Positions 34,484-47,395 of a stretch of 64,000 nt of DNA are shown here, piece after piece. The position numbers were made by a program, and so were the translations under genes. The notes below the pieces were generated by a model that was not told where the DNA came from, ran no database searches, and saw only the letters and a program-made list of their open reading frames with translations. Source of the stretch: Chinchilla lanigera (taxonomy: Eukaryota > Chordata > Mammalia > Rodentia > Chinchillidae); assembly GCF_000276665.1 (NCBI RefSeq), contig NW_004955404.1, forward strand, positions 29,144,773 through 29,208,772. The letters are read 5' to 3'. Each line of letters opens with the position of its first letter. The stretch's first letter is position 1.

Positions 34484-34724
34484 GTTCAATTTCTTTTTTT
34501 TATTTTAAGTAAAAGCAAAATAAACAATAAAAACAATAATGTAAAATTTCAAAACAAGATTGTAGGAGAGTAACAATGGTTAGTACATTGCATGTTGTTA
34601 TCTTCAAAGCAGTTACTCATATTACAAGATATAGGCATGAAAAAGTGATCAGACAATACAGGCATAAACCTTTCTTTTCAATGAACTGATAGCAATTAGT
34701 CATATAACTATCAGTTCAATTTCT
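34484..34724 (-). mobile_element. Truncated L1 3'UTR, minus strand, with TSD
   Basis: Body 34495-34713; the reverse complement carries the family 3'UTR (AACCATTGTTACTCTCC, ATCTTGTTTTGAAATTTTAC) and A-rich end. GTTCAATTTCT is repeated exactly at 34484-34494 and 34714-34724. Confidence 0.85.
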
Positions 34725-34970
34725 AGGGGATCATATCCTCTGAGTCTAAAACTCTTACTATTTAGAAAACAGTTCCTAGTATATTACTGAGTACCTGATT
34801 CTGAGACACAAAGGCAGTGTAAGGACTTGACATACAGCGGAGTGAAATTTTGATAAATGGGAATTAAAGGCTGGTAGATAAAATTCTTTTCCTAACCATG
34901 CTGCTTTATGTTCAGGTATCCACATGGTTCTTTAGGACACAGTCCTACGAGATGTATTTATGAATTACAC

Positions 34971-35084
34971 AAGATAGCATAGTGGCTGGGAATTTAGCTC
35001 AGTGGCACAGCGCCTGCCTGGCAAGTGCAAAGTTGTGAGTTTGATCCCCGGTACTGGAAAAAAAAAAAAAAAAAGACAGCATAG
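34971..35084 (+). mobile_element. ID SINE, plus strand, with TSD
   Basis: Body 34983-35072: TGGCTGGGAATTTAGCTCAG, box B GAGTTTGATCCCC, then 17 A. AAGATAGCATAG (34971-34982) and AAGACAGCATAG (35073-35084) flank it with one mismatch. Confidence 0.97.
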
Positions 35085-38000
35085 CAACATCCTTAGGTAG
35101 GTTCTACTCCTGTCCCATATCACTGCCTTTTCTCTAACTCCTGCTTTCCTGTGTGTACATTTTCTAGTAAATGAAAAGCATATTAAAAAGAAAAGCATAT
35201 ACATGGTGCCTCAGGTTCTGCTTCGTGAGGAAACCAAAGATAAGACAACTTGTCTGCTCACAACTTTGGTATTTAAACTCAAATCAGACTCTGTCTACCT
35301 TTCCAGTCACTTCTCTGACACTCCTGGCCTTGCAGCATATGCTCAACTGAGGACAAATTCCATTGGCTTCCCCGAAGAAAAAGTGCTGTTGTACATCTCT
35401 CAACCTTCACTGGTTCTTTGCCATATTTCATTCCCATATAATTGTCTTGTAATTCACTCAAGAGCAACTACCTTCTATGTTTTTTCTTTGGTGTAAGAGG
35501 CATGAAGTACAACAACCTATAGCTCAGCTTACAGGGGATTCTCCACTGTGCCCTAGACCACGTTAATGCAGTAGAAACCATGAATGTGGCGTGAGCCTGC
35601 GTCTTCATGGTATTTCTCCCCCATGCTCTCGTATGCATATGCTACACTAGACACATTACGAGACAGTGTGTGGAGAGTAAATCACCTCTGAGAAAATGGA
35701 AAGTATATCTTGAAGCTATTAGTTACATGGACCCTGGAATTTAGACTCATGTTACACGGACACTGGAATTTAGACCGTTGACTGAAGTAGTGAAAATCTA
35801 GACTGTCCCCAGCTTTGAAGTAGAAAGCAAATCTCTCCCTTGAGAGCAGGTGAGATTCAAATACATGTGTTGTACTTTGAGATAAAAGAAGGCAGAAGTC
35901 TTTGAGTGTAAATTTCTGTCCACACTTTGAGAACTTGCAAAACTACTCAGCAAAGGAATCAAGATTTTATTTTAAAAACCAAATGAACATTGCTGATCAT
36001 GACTCAAGCCATTTATACTTGATCTAATGGCACTATATTTTCATTTGGTTTAATGACACCACTTATACTTGAAGTGGGACAAACTGATGCTTCCTACAGG
36101 TAAAAGATTCTTGAGTGATTTATCTTTGTTACTGGCTGTATGAGGCAGAGTGTAAGGATGTATTTCTAGGTTTGCAGTGGATGAGTTTATAGTCTAAGGT
36201 GAGACGGAGCAGCCCTACTGATAAGCTAGATAATATAAATGTCTCAGGAGATGTATGCCCAGGGTGTTGGGGAAGACTGAGGGCAAGATATGGTGCAGCA
36301 TCTACGTGTAGGGGAGGCCCCACTATGACCCTTGCTTTCTAAAAGTACAGCCAGACAGCAACATTATGAATGGTGATAAAGACTTTCTGTGGAAATTCAG
36401 GTCAATAACAACACATAGGATATGAGGACGATCTGGCTGCAACATCTGTCACCACATTGATGGGAAGGGTTGATTCAGCTGATCTGACTGGCTAGGCAGG
36501 GGTCTCCTTCCTCCCTCACTGCATCATGTGCATCCCTCAATCAAAGAGGACCACCACCCCCAATAAAGGAGGACCATTTTCTTGGTCAAGGATATATGAA
36601 TAGCCACGCTCCCCAGCTAGAACCTCCAAACAAGCTCTCCGTAGCAACATACACATATGTACATGATCTCAGAGTTTCTGCTGCAGAAAACCTCCAGATT
36701 TTAAGGAAAAGTAGATGCCATTTAATATCATGTTCAGTGGTGTTTCTCCTTGATAACAATTGTGCTCTTTTCTGCTGTTTTTTTAACTTAGTAAAGATTT
36801 TTGGGTATGATCTAGTCGTTATTATCCCTTGTTCAGCTGGTTGTCTACATATGTGATTTCTTTTCTGGATTTTAAAAATAGGCCTTTTCAGTTCCAGAAA
36901 TAATTCTTCTGGTCATGCTTTATAAGTAAACCAACGTTACTCTTCAACAACTGAGATTCTGAAACAACTTGCATTTAAATTCTCCCCATATTCTGCCTCT
37001 AGAAAACACCATATAGTTCTCTTATTACTAATTCTGTGTGTTTAAAGTCCTATTCATGGATTCTTCTCTGTGCTATCTTATGTGCAAGGGAGGAAGGAGA
37101 GATTCATATCCATCTGGACTTTTTCCTGTTTTCATCCTTTCCTCCCAGGAGTGAACACATGTTCTCAAGACTTCAGACTTGTTTGAATTCTGTTTGATAT
37201 TGAATAGGGTTGTTTACTTCACACTTCTGGAAGTTCACACATCTAAAATTGAACAGTTCACAGAGTGAGAGAACGGTGTGCAGCTGTAGTCCTAGCTCAG
37301 AGTACATCTGGTTAAAAGAAGGATACGAAGAGTGCAGGTACCAATAGCGCATATGTTCAGAAAACAATTGAACAAACTTGCCTCCTCATCTCTTGCTGAA
37401 TATAGAGCCTCTTTTGTTTCAGGTTGTCTTCCAGCAAACAAAAATACCACTTGGCCACACATAGCTCAGATTTTACTTATTTAGTTACCTCCCCCTGTAG
37501 TGTTTTCAGACCAAGCTACCCTGCATGAAGGAATTATATCTACTGATTAACAAGGCCAGACTATTGCTTGAGAAGTTTCCTTGTGACCCTTGCAAGGGGT
37601 TAATTGTTTACCATAAAGAAGTCTCTTAACCTTGTAGTATTTCCCTTTATATTCTCTAAGTGGAGGATAATAATCCTCAAAAAATGACCTGATGTCCACA
37701 AATAAGACCTATCCTTTCAACATCTTTGTACATATATTTCTTTCACAATGAAAATACTATTTTGTCCAATTTAAAATAATTCAAGAGAGTTCCAAAAGAC
37801 TGCTCTCTAGATAATAAAACAGTTTTTCAAGGTATCACCATTCAGTTCAGGTGTTTAATTTTATCAGATAAGAAATTTGCGATAGAACATATTTTAACTC
37901 TCTATACTTGAATCATTTTTGAAATAATAAAAAGTATCACTCTATCCATGACAGGAGGTTGAAAGTGCACATATGCACAGAATATAAATATGAAGTCAAT

Positions 38001-38951
38001 GGCAATAGTTCACATCAGAAATATAAAAGGTGAGTAAAGCTTTGAAATGGCAGTATTGTGAGATTTGCTTTATGCCTGAGTTTTATAGAAAAACTAATCA
38101 GGAATAAGTGCCAAAAAGTGCAGAGAAAAGAACTAAGAGAAAGAAACTAAGTAGCACATTGGTGCGGTGGTGGAAAAGGCTGGTTACAATGCCTTTAAAG
38201 AAAAAGGAAAACAGATTGAAGCAGTTTACAGACAATAAAGCTGATGCTGGGACAATGAAAGCTACTTCACAGGAGTAGCACTGAGAGAGGTGAAGAAGAG
38301 TTACAAATGCATGCCATCCGAGAGAAACATCACATAGTAATACAGCTCCCAGAATGACCACTGTAGCAATGATAATTCTTTCTAAAAATCCAAACTTTGA
38401 TGTTAAAGTCCATTAAATTGAAAAGCACTAGGAAGCTCTTGTTTATGAGGAAAGCTACTGTGTTTAAAATTAATTTTAAAAGTGGAATTTATGCTAGTTT
38501 TTGATAAAGTGTTAGAAAAAGACAACACAATGTCATCATCGAGAAAATTGCTACTTGGAATAAATAAACTTACCCACCTCCATAAGAGCTTTTCTTTTTA
38601 GTCTCTTGTACAAATTCATTATACAGCACATGCAAAAATCCCAGTGTAAATTTGTTCATGTTCTGTATTTTTCCATAAATTTTCTTCATGCTTCACACTT
38701 AATAATAGCTTGAGTTGAAGCTTTGACATTATAACTTTTATCACTATATTTACATTTGAAAACTATTTTCAGGCTATTGGCTGTAAAGTGGAGAAATAAT
38801 AGTGATAATAAAAACACAAAGTTAACAAACATGGTGATTAACATAAATGAGATGAAAAACTATTAGTGGAAATAAACTTAAAATATTATAAATGAAATTA
38901 ATACAAAATGGCTAATGCAGTTCTTATAACACAAGCGCAGAGTTTGAGATT
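35085..38951. other. Long unique stretch, no gene recognised
   Basis: About 3.9 kb without confident repeats. Open frames at 35203-35496 (97 codons), 36596-36856 and 38098-38361 have no recognisable domain. A diverged 29-bp tandem duplication lies at 35722-35779. GC content is somewhat higher in 35.2-36.6 kb. Confidence 0.5.
35722..35779. repeat. 29-bp tandem duplication, two copies
   Basis: GTTACATGGACCCTGGAATT followed by TAGACTCAT is repeated as GTTACACGGACACTGGAATT followed by TAGACCGTT. Confidence 0.8.
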
Positions 38952-39056
38952 AAGAATTATTAGGGGCCGGGGATTTAGCTCAGCAGCACAGCACCTTCCT
39001 GGCAAGTACAAGATCCTGAATTTGATTCCCGGTACAAAAAAAACAAAGAATTATTA
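38952..39056 (+). mobile_element. ID SINE, plus strand, with exact TSD
   Basis: Body 38963-39045: GGGGCCGGGGATTTAGCTCA, box B GAATTTGATTCCCGG, then a short A tail. AAGAATTATTA flanks it exactly at 38952-38962 and 39046-39056. Confidence 0.97.
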
Positions 39057-39343
39057 ATACAACGTGGATGAATTTCAATGCCTTTGTGCTACATGAAATA
39101 AGTCAATTATAAGAAGACAAATATTATATAATTCCTGTTATGCAAGATATCTAGAATTGTCAAATTCAGAAAGAGGAATTTGAAGAGTGTTTCCTAGGGC
39201 CTGGGAGCTAGAGAGGGAGTGTTTAATGGGCATAGATTCAGTTTTTCAACATGAGAAGAGTTCTGGAGGTGGATAGTGGTAATGGATGTACAAGTATGAA
39301 AATGTGTTTGCTACCGCTGAGCTGCAGATGTAAGCATGCGTAA

Positions 39344-39414
39344 AGCTGAAACTGTAGCTCAGTGGTGGAACTTAATATTTTCAGGCCCATGACTCAAACC
39401 TCAGCACCAAAAAA
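39344..39414 (+). mobile_element. Degenerate ID-like SINE, plus strand
   Basis: GCTGAAACTGTAGCTCAGTG (box A) and CATGACTCAAACCTCAGCACC (box B region) followed by AAAAAA. The middle is diverged. Its CAGCACC end resembles the older ID subfamily. Confidence 0.65.
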
Positions 39415-42232
39415 GGGATGGTAAATTTCATGTTGTGAGCAAGAATTAACTTTTAAGAGATTATTTAATAATATGGTATGTCTGTGAAAGTTTACTGAAA
39501 AACTGGCTTTGTTTCCTGTTCCCCTGAGACCATGGGCAGAGTCTCAGTACACCACCCTGGTGGTTCACAGACCATTGTCACAGTTATCTGTGAAGGCATT
39601 TTGTGTTACCAACACACACCTGTTCCTTCTCTCCAAGTGGTGAGGAGCTCAGATGTGGAGAAGGCAGAGGACTCTGAAGAGACAGAAACCTGATTAAAGT
39701 TTACTTTCTCTTCTGAGTGACTTTCTTGTTCTTGGAATGACTTTACCCTCTTGGGAGAGGGCTGGTGTGGAAATATCAGTTGGATCATCTCCTGCCTGAA
39801 ACACAGAGTGGAAATCAGGTCACCGGGAGCTCCAGGGCACAACTGTTTAGTGCGTGGTACTTGCACAGCAGGTCACCTGGCTGCATTTCTTGAGTCACGT
39901 GTACAAGGCAGAGCTGCAGAAGGAGGCAGTAGAGCTCGCTTTCACTGTATAGTAGTAGCTCACTGCATATGTAGATATTTCGGACTAAGGTCTGAGATAG
40001 TCATACAGAATAATCTTCTGTATGTTTCTTCTATAGAGAAGTAACCTGATACCTGAGGAGTCATAGGACCTAATCCTGAACACAAGTAGTCTAGCATCAT
40101 CTATGTAACCTTTTTTGCTTAAGTATATGAGATTTTGATGACTGTAATGCAGTAATAAATGAGTAAGGAAAATGCACAGATATATTAGTTTAAGGGTTTA
40201 AAGGCCTTTTACCACTTAGTTTTGTGTACATAGAATTTTTAAAAAAGAAAAACCTTAAAAATAGTTGACCTTCAGAATATCAAAATTCATTTGTGCTGCA
40301 TCAAAATCTTATCTTGTCAAGAAGAAGTGTAATATCTACTATGTCATTAGCACAATGCAAAGCCCGTTTTATTAAATATTAATCAAGGAGAAAAAATGTA
40401 ATTTAAAATTTCTTATTCGGCATTCAGCATTTGTTTTAAAACCTTTTGAAAATCATGTACAATGAATATTATTGAGAAACTCCAATCATTGGAAAATGTT
40501 TTCATGAGCTGATACTAAAACTTTAGCACCCTAAAAGAAAATGAAAGATACCCCCACGCCTTAAGAGAGTCACATTAAAGCTAGTTCATCCATCCAACAG
40601 CACTGATTGAGTAGTGACTGGTGCTGAGCACTGCATATGTTCTTTGAGTTCAATCAAAATAGAATATTCAGGTCTTGCTTTAAAGACTTATCTTCCTAAT
40701 AAGTCTCCATTAACTGAGAAGCACTGAAACATTCAGAAGTCATAGAAATTGCACACAGTCATACAGTCAATAGAAAAGTTTAAAGAATGGTGCAGCAAGG
40801 AAAAGCATCTATGGAAGAGTCTTGTAATTTCAAAATAAACCTACATATATAAAAATTTTCTTATATGACAAAATAGAAGTTTAATTTATTGAAAAAATTG
40901 TTAGAACACAACTGGCTATTGTCCTGGAAGAATATAATATTACCTTACTCATATTCATAACTGTATTCCAGGTAAACATACAATTTAAAAATTTTCAACA
41001 AAATATTTCCAATTCAAATTACATAGAAACTGAGTAGTATCCATAATAAAACAAACAAAGTAAAATACATTTCTACCAATAGGGGAATTATGCAAAACCA
41101 TATGGTTCACATTTCAAAGATTAGTACAGTCATTAAACAGAAATTAAGGCTATGCTAATTGATTCAAAGGAATTGTGATAAGAAGAGAAAAACTAACAAG
41201 ATACGAATAAAAACTCAACAAAAAGTTGAGCATATATTCACATATTTACAGAAATTTTAAAGCATGATTATATCTACTATTGGCAGGCATTCACGAAAGG
41301 AATATGTTTATCTGCAGTCATTAGAACTTTCAAGTGTTACATTTTTTTGGTGATAGTTCAATTCAATGAAATCAAATTTTCAGTTGAATAAAAGGAATCA
41401 AATGTAAGTTCCTATTATTCCTGCCTCAAACCCTATATTACAAGAATTTTGAATAGAAATAAATAACTGTAGGCTACACTTAGAAAGCTCATAAAGGTGG
41501 TCTAAATATTTTAACATAAACTTTCTGCATTACCCAAGTTGACTAATTCAAGATCCATGGGTATCACATTCTTCTTGATGTAACTCTCTCAGCTGTATAA
41601 ATAGATAAGAGTTCATGATGCAGTTAAAACCTAACCTTAGAGGCGCTGAAAGACTAGAAACTTGTAAATTGTGCCAGCATTACAGATGTGTCGACCTATC
41701 AAAGGACATGTGCTTAGTTTTCAATTTGTTTTAAATATTAGAATAAATGTGGATGTGCTTTAGTAACACAGCAACTCCAGTTTCTTAATGCCTCATCAAT
41801 AAGTTTTAGTTTTTATTCTTACGACATGTTCCTCAAGCCAACATTAATCACTCAAGGACTGCTTTGTTGTCATTGTTTGCTGCCTGCTACTTTTTGGAGT
41901 ACATGTTTGCAGTATGTAATGATCACACTCACTGTAAGGGATTAGTACATATCAGCAACGCATTTCATTTCCATTCTTTTTTCCCTCTCCCTCCATCCCC
42001 CTTTCATTTTTCAGGCATGAGATTCATTTATTTATCTTATAAGACCTTATAAAATTAGTTCTATGTACAGATGGAAAAACCAGACTAGAAGGCTAAAGAA
42101 CATATAAAACATGTAAGACAATTTTACTAAATCAAGGCACACTTTTAGATACATTGTCACCCAGAATTACAATACCTTTTTTCTCTTTTTTTCTTATTAT
42201 GTCTTTTATTTTGTTATATATATATAATATAT
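39415..42232. other. Unique AT-rich DNA, no gene recognised
   Basis: Opposed open frames at 39606-39866 and 39751-40044 overlap and have no known domain. 40590-40640 (TCCATCCAACAGCACTGATTG) may be an old dispersed-repeat scrap. Nothing else is recognisable. Confidence 0.45.
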
Positions 42233-42343
42233 NNNNNNNNNNNNNNNNNNNNNNNNNNNNNNNNNNNNNNNNNNNNNNNNNNNNNNNNNNNNNNNNNNNN
42301 NNNNNNNNNNNNNNNNNNNNNNNNNNNNNNNNNNNNNNNNNNN
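42233..42343. other. Assembly gap of 111 N
   Basis: Lies between a TA-rich run and a TG-rich run, so it probably covers a collapsed microsatellite at the 3' end of the older L1. The odd length suggests an estimated gap rather than a placeholder. Confidence 0.99.
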
Positions 42344-42390
42344 TGTGTGTGTGCATGTGTGTGTGGGTGTGGGTGTGTGTGGGTGTGTGT
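42344..42390. repeat. (TG)n/(TGGG) microsatellite
   Basis: TGTGTG with interspersed GGGTG units, directly right of the gap. Confidence 0.9.
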
Positions 42391-42394
42391 TTCA

Positions 42395-43034
42395 TGTAAG
42401 AGAAACCACGTGATATTTAAATTTCTGTGTCTGAGTTATTTCACTTGTCTCAAGGTGCATCCTTCCTACAAATGACTAAAGTTTATCTTTTTTATACAGA
42501 GTGATATTCTATTGTATATAAATAGCACATTTTTTATCCATTCATCTGTTTCTAAAATATAGCTATTGTTAAATGCTGCTTTAAACATGGGTATGCACAC
42601 ATCACTGTGGAATGATGTCTTTAACTCTTTAGGGAAGGTACGTATAAGGGGCACAGCTGGGTCAAATGGAATATCTACTTTTAGTTTTTTAACTAATCTC
42701 CATATTGATTTATGAAGGGTTGTATCAGTTTACATTCCCACCAATAATGGACCAGTCTTCCTTTCTTCCCACAGCCTCACCAGCATTTGTTATGATTTCT
42801 TTATGGTAGCCATTCTTTCTGAAGTGAGATAAAATTTCAGTGTTGTTTTGTTTTAACTTACTTTTCTTGAATATCCAGTGATGTTAAATCTTTTTTTCAT
42901 GTATTTATTGGTCATTTGTGTTTCTTCATCTGAAAAGTGTCTATTCATTTCAGATGCCCATTTTTAATTGGGTCTTTAAATTTGGGGGTTCTATTTCTTT
43001 TTTAGTTCTTTATATATTCTAGATATTTGTTCTT
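42395..43034 (-). mobile_element. Older minus-strand L1, left half (ORF2 C-terminal region)
   Basis: Plus-strand landmarks of antisense late L1 ORF2: GATATTCTATTGTATATAAA, CAGCTGGGTCAAATGGAATA, TTTACATTCCCACCAATAA, CAGCATTTGTTATGATTTC and AATTGGGTCTTTAAATTTGG. It ends at TCTAGATATTTGTTCTT, where the full-length L1 has inserted. The other half resumes at 49116. Confidence 0.85.
43022..43034. repeat. TSD of the full-length L1, left copy (13 bp)
   Basis: GATATTTGTTCTT here and GATATTAGTTCTT at 49116-49128 match at 12 of 13 positions. Confidence 0.8.
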
Positions 43035-45777
43035 CCTTATTTTAAAGAGAAAAAAAGAAAAATGATACCGGATTTCAAAACAAGATGGTAGGACATTAAC
43101 AATGGTCATTATATTGTATATTCTTATCTTCAAAGTAGTTGCTCAGATTACCAGGTGCAGGCATGCAAAACTGATCAAACAATATAAGCAGTACCTGTTC
43201 CTTTTAATGAACTAATAAAAATTAGTAGTGCAACTATCTTAGCTGTCTTGTGTATATACATATACTTTTCCCTTCCATCTTTTCTGTTTTTGCTCCGCCC
43301 CATGGTTCTTTCCTTTTGAGCAGTTTCTTTCCCTTTCACAATATCATTATACCTTTTGGATCTTATTTAAAGTTTCTTACACTAGGAAGATAATATGATG
43401 TTTATACATGCAATTTTGATTTATTTCATTCATGAGTATGACCTCTAGTTGCATCCATTTACCTAAAAAGCCTCGTTTATCTTTCTTTAGAGCTGAATAG
43501 TACTTGTTATACAAAAATACCACATTTTTTTTATCCATTCCTCAGTTTATGGGCATTTGAGTTGTTTCCATTTTTAGCTATTACAAATTGTGCTGCTATC
43601 AACATAGGTGCACATATAATGTTGTGTTATGATATTGTCATTTCTTCTGGGAAAATTCCCAATAGGGGAAAAGCTAGGTTGAATGGGAACTCCAATCCTA
43701 GTTTTTAAAAGGAGTCTAAAACCCCACCAACAATAGAGGAGTGCTCCTTTCTCCCCACAGCCCTGCCAACATTTGTTATTGGTTGAATTCTTGATGATGG
43801 CCGTTCTTTCTGGGGTGAAAAGGAATCTCAGTGTTTTAATTTGCATTTCTTGAATGACTAATGCTGTTGAACATTTTTTCGTGTATTTATTTGCCATTTG
43901 TATTTCTTCATCTCAGAAATGTGTATCATCTCAGATACCAATTTTTTCACTGGGTATTAGAATGTGGGGGCCTTGATTTTTTAAAAGTTCTTTATATGTT
44001 GTAGATAGAAGTCCTTTGTCTGAGGGACAATTGGCTAAAGATTTTTTTCCTAATTTGTGGGTTATCATTTTACTTTACTGGTGATTTCTTTTGGTGTGCA
44101 AAAACTTTTTAATAAGATAAGATCCCAGTTGTTGATTCTTTGAAGTTTTTCCCATGCAATTTGGTTTTTGTTCATGAACTCTCTGCCTTCTCCCATCTTT
44201 GAGATTTCTACCTACTTTCTCTTCCAGTAGATTTAGTGTTTCTCTTTTAATATTAAAATCTTTAATCCATTTTGACTTTAGTTTAGTGTATGGTGATAGA
44301 CATGGGTCTAGTTTTAGTTCTTACATGTAGAAAGCCAGTTTTTCCAGCACCATTCATTAAAAAGGCTATCTTTGTTCCAGTGAACATGTTTGGCCCCTTT
44401 GTTAACGATAAAGTGGCTGAATGTGTTTGGAGTTGTGTCTGAATCTTCTAATCTGTTCCATTCATCTTCAGGTCTGGTTTTTGCCAGTGCCATGCTGATC
44501 ATATCATAGTAGCTTTGTAATATAATTTTAAATCAAAGATTGTGGTGCCTTCTGACTTGCCTTTGTTGGCTAGGACAGCCTTTGCTATTCTATGTCTTTT
44601 CTGGTTCCATATGAATTTTAAGAATGTTTTCTCTAGATGTTTGAAGTAGCTAACAGTACTTTGATCAGAATTGCATTAAATCTGTATAATAGTTTTAGGG
44701 GTATGGCTATTTTTACAGTGTTGGCTTTTCCTATTAATGAGCAAGGAATATCTTTCCATTTTCTGAAATCCTCTATAATCTCTTTTCTCAGAGCATTATA
44801 ATATTCAATGTATAGATATTTTACTTCCTTTCTTAGACTGATTTCTAAGTATTTCATTCTTTTGGATGTTTTTGTGAAGGGTGTGGTTTCCCTAATTTCT
44901 CTCTCAGTGAGTTTGTTGCTTATATACAGGAATGCTATTGACTTTTGAGTGTTGACTATGTATCCGGCTAGGCTATTGAATTTGTTATTAATTCTAGGAG
45001 TATTTTGGTAGAGTTTTGGGGGTCCTCCATGTAGAGTACTATGTCATCTGTGAATAATGATAATTTCACTTCTGCCTTTCCTAATCTTATTCCTTTTATT
45101 TCTGTCTTGTATATTTGTTCTGGTTGATGTTTCCAGAACTATGTTGAATAGGAATGATGACAGTGGACATCCTTGTCTTGTTCCTGATTTTAGAGTGAAA
45201 GCTTTCAGTTTTTGTCCATGTAGAATGATGTTGGTTGTTGGTTTGTCATAGGTAGCTTTCATCAGATTGAGGTAAAGACCATCTATTCCAATTTTCTGTA
45301 GGGTTTTAATTATGAATGAGTTCTGGACTTTGTCAAAAACTCTTTCTGTATCTATTGAGGTGATCATGTGGTTTTTGTCTTTGGCTCTGTTGATATGGTA
45401 TATTACATTTATTGATTTGCATATGTTGAGCCATCCCTGCATCCCTGGAATGACTCCCAGTTTGTCATGGTGTATAATCTTCTTGACAATTTGCTGAATT
45501 CTGTTTGATAGTATTTTATTGAGTATGTTTATTAGAGAGATTGGCCTATACTTCTCTCTTTTGGTTGGGTCTTTCTCTGGCTTTGGTATCAGAGTAATAC
45601 TTGCCTCCAGAAATAAGTTAGGGAGAATTGCTTCCCTTCCAATTTCTTGGGAGAGTTTGAGAAGTATTGTTAAATATTCTAAAAATTTCTTGTAGAATTC
45701 AGCTATTATTCCATCAGGACTTGGGCGGTAAGTTTTCTTTATGTTTTCAGTTTCATTAACTGATGTTGGGTTACTTA

Positions 45778-45929
45778 GAATATATATATATATATGAATA
45801 TATATATGCAATAACCATTGTTATGTCACATATGTCACATATATGTGTCACACATATATATGTCATATATATATCTTTTATATCTTCTTGATTCACATAT
45901 ATATGTCATATATATGACACATATATATG

Positions 45930-45970
<41 letters not shown>

Positions 45971-45982
45971 TATATATCTTGT
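45778..45982. repeat. Expanded TA/TATG microsatellite inside L1 ORF2
   Basis: About 200 bases of TATATA, CATATATATG and TGTCACATA motifs. TATATCTTCTTGATTCA, which encodes the NQEDI part of ORF2, appears twice: inside the array (45880-45896) and at its right edge. So ORF2 sequence was duplicated during expansion. Confidence 0.92.
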
Positions 45983-46470
45983 ATATCTTCTTGATTCAGT
46001 TTTGGTAATTCATACCTATCTAGGAATCTGTCCATTCCTTTTGTGCTTTCTGTCCATTCCTTCTGTGTTTCCCATCCTATGAGAGTAAGTATTTTTTAAA
46101 GTAGATATTGATGATCTTCAGAACTTCCACAGGATCTGTAGTGATTTCACCCTTTTCCTTCCTCATTGCATGAATTTGAGTTTTTTTCTTTCTTTTTTTT
46201 GATGAGGTCTGCTAGGGGTATATCAATTTTATTTATTCTTTCAAACAGTCAACTCTTTGATTCATTAATTCTTTATATTATTTTCTTCATCTCCATTGTG
46301 TTAATTTCTGCTCTGATCTTTATAATTTCGTCCCTTCTTTGGGCTTTGGGCTTGACTTGCTCTTCTTCTTCTAGAAGCTTGAGGTGCAGCATTAGATTAT
46401 TTATTTGTTCTTGTTTAGTTTTCCTGATGTGAGAGTTTACCACTATAAATTTCCCTCTGAGGACTGTTTT

Positions 46471-46541
46471 CATTCATACCACACATTCCGCTAAGTTGTA
46501 ATCTTTTACATTCATACCACACAATCCGCTAAGTTGTAATT
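46471..46541. repeat. 38-bp tandem duplication inside L1 ORF2
   Basis: CATTCATACCACACATTCCG plus CTAAGTTGTAATCTTTTA is repeated once from 46509 with minor changes, followed by a T run. Confidence 0.85.
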
Positions 46542-47395
46542 TTTTTTTATTGTAGATGTTGCTTAATTTCTTCTTTAATTTCATCTGTGATCCATTGGTT
46601 TTTCAGGAGGGTGTTATTTAATTTCCATGTGTTTATGGAGTTTCTGTGGTTTCTTTTGTCATTAATTTCCAATTGCATTGCACTATGCTCAGAGAATATG
46701 CATGGGGTAATTTCAGTTCCTTTACATTTACTATGGGCTAGTATGTGGTCCTTTTTAGAGAACATCCTGTGTGCAGCTGAGAATATGTATTCTCATGTTG
46801 TTGGATGGAATACTCTGTAAACATCTAGTAAGTCCATTTATTCACAAATTTGGTCCAATTATGCCATTTCTTTACTGATTTCTTGTCTAGTTGATCTATC
46901 TCTGTGTCAATGGGATATTAAAATCCCACATTACACTTGTGTTATTGGTTATTTGATTTTTCATGTCTATTACTATTTGTCTTATATAGTTGGGTGCTCC
47001 TGTATTTGGTGCATACATATTTATGATTATTATCTCCTCTCTTGAAGTTTTCCCCTTACAAGTATTTAGTGACCTTCTTTATCTCATTTGATCATTCTTG
47101 GTTTGAAGTGCACATTGTCTGTGAACAGATAGCTACCCCTGCTTTTTTCTGGGTTCCTGTCATGTCAAATATTGTTTTCCATACTTTGATATCCAGTCTA
47201 TTAATTTCATTTTGAATTAAATGTGTTTCTTGTACACAACATATTGTTGGATTTTGTTTCTTGATCCACTCTGTCAGTCTGTTTCTTTTAATTGGTGAAT
47301 TGAGGCCATTTACATTGATGGTTATAACTGATATGTATTGGTTTGTCTTTGTCATGTTAATTTCCTGCTTTTAGTTCCCTACTTTCCCCCTGTGT

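Larger units (their letters stand above)
43377..47355 (-). pseudogene. L1 ORF2 (endonuclease/reverse transcriptase), broken
   Basis: ORF2 protein nicks target DNA and reverse-transcribes L1 RNA at the nick. It starts at 47355 with MTKTNQYISVITINVNGLNS, then TICCVQETHL and KKAGVA of the APE-like endonuclease. The RT domain lies in a 255-codon open stretch (45811-45044): [33 protein letters not shown], an RVFDKVQ block, and [10 protein letters not shown]. The FADD-type active site follows in another frame as FTDDIVLY (GATGAC at 45048-45043). So both aspartates survive, but alanine is replaced by threonine. The end reads GKWMQLEVILMNEIN before a stop at 43379-43377. Span 3979 bp; less the roughly 200-bp TA expansion it matches the usual about 1260-1280 codons. 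Confidence 0.88.

Noticed and set aside
37587..37598. Palindrome CCCTTGCAAGGG as an operator
   Set aside because: A single 12-base palindrome is expected by chance in 64 kb and nothing nearby gives it a role.
38098..38361. Hydrophobic 87-codon minus-strand frame resembling a membrane protein
   Set aside because: Hydrophobicity follows from the A-rich opposite strand (Phe and Leu codons); no motif, no start context and no neighbouring exon.
42132..42399. Open frames of 81 and 87 codons on both strands
   Set aside because: They cross the second assembly gap and translate TG/CA repeats.
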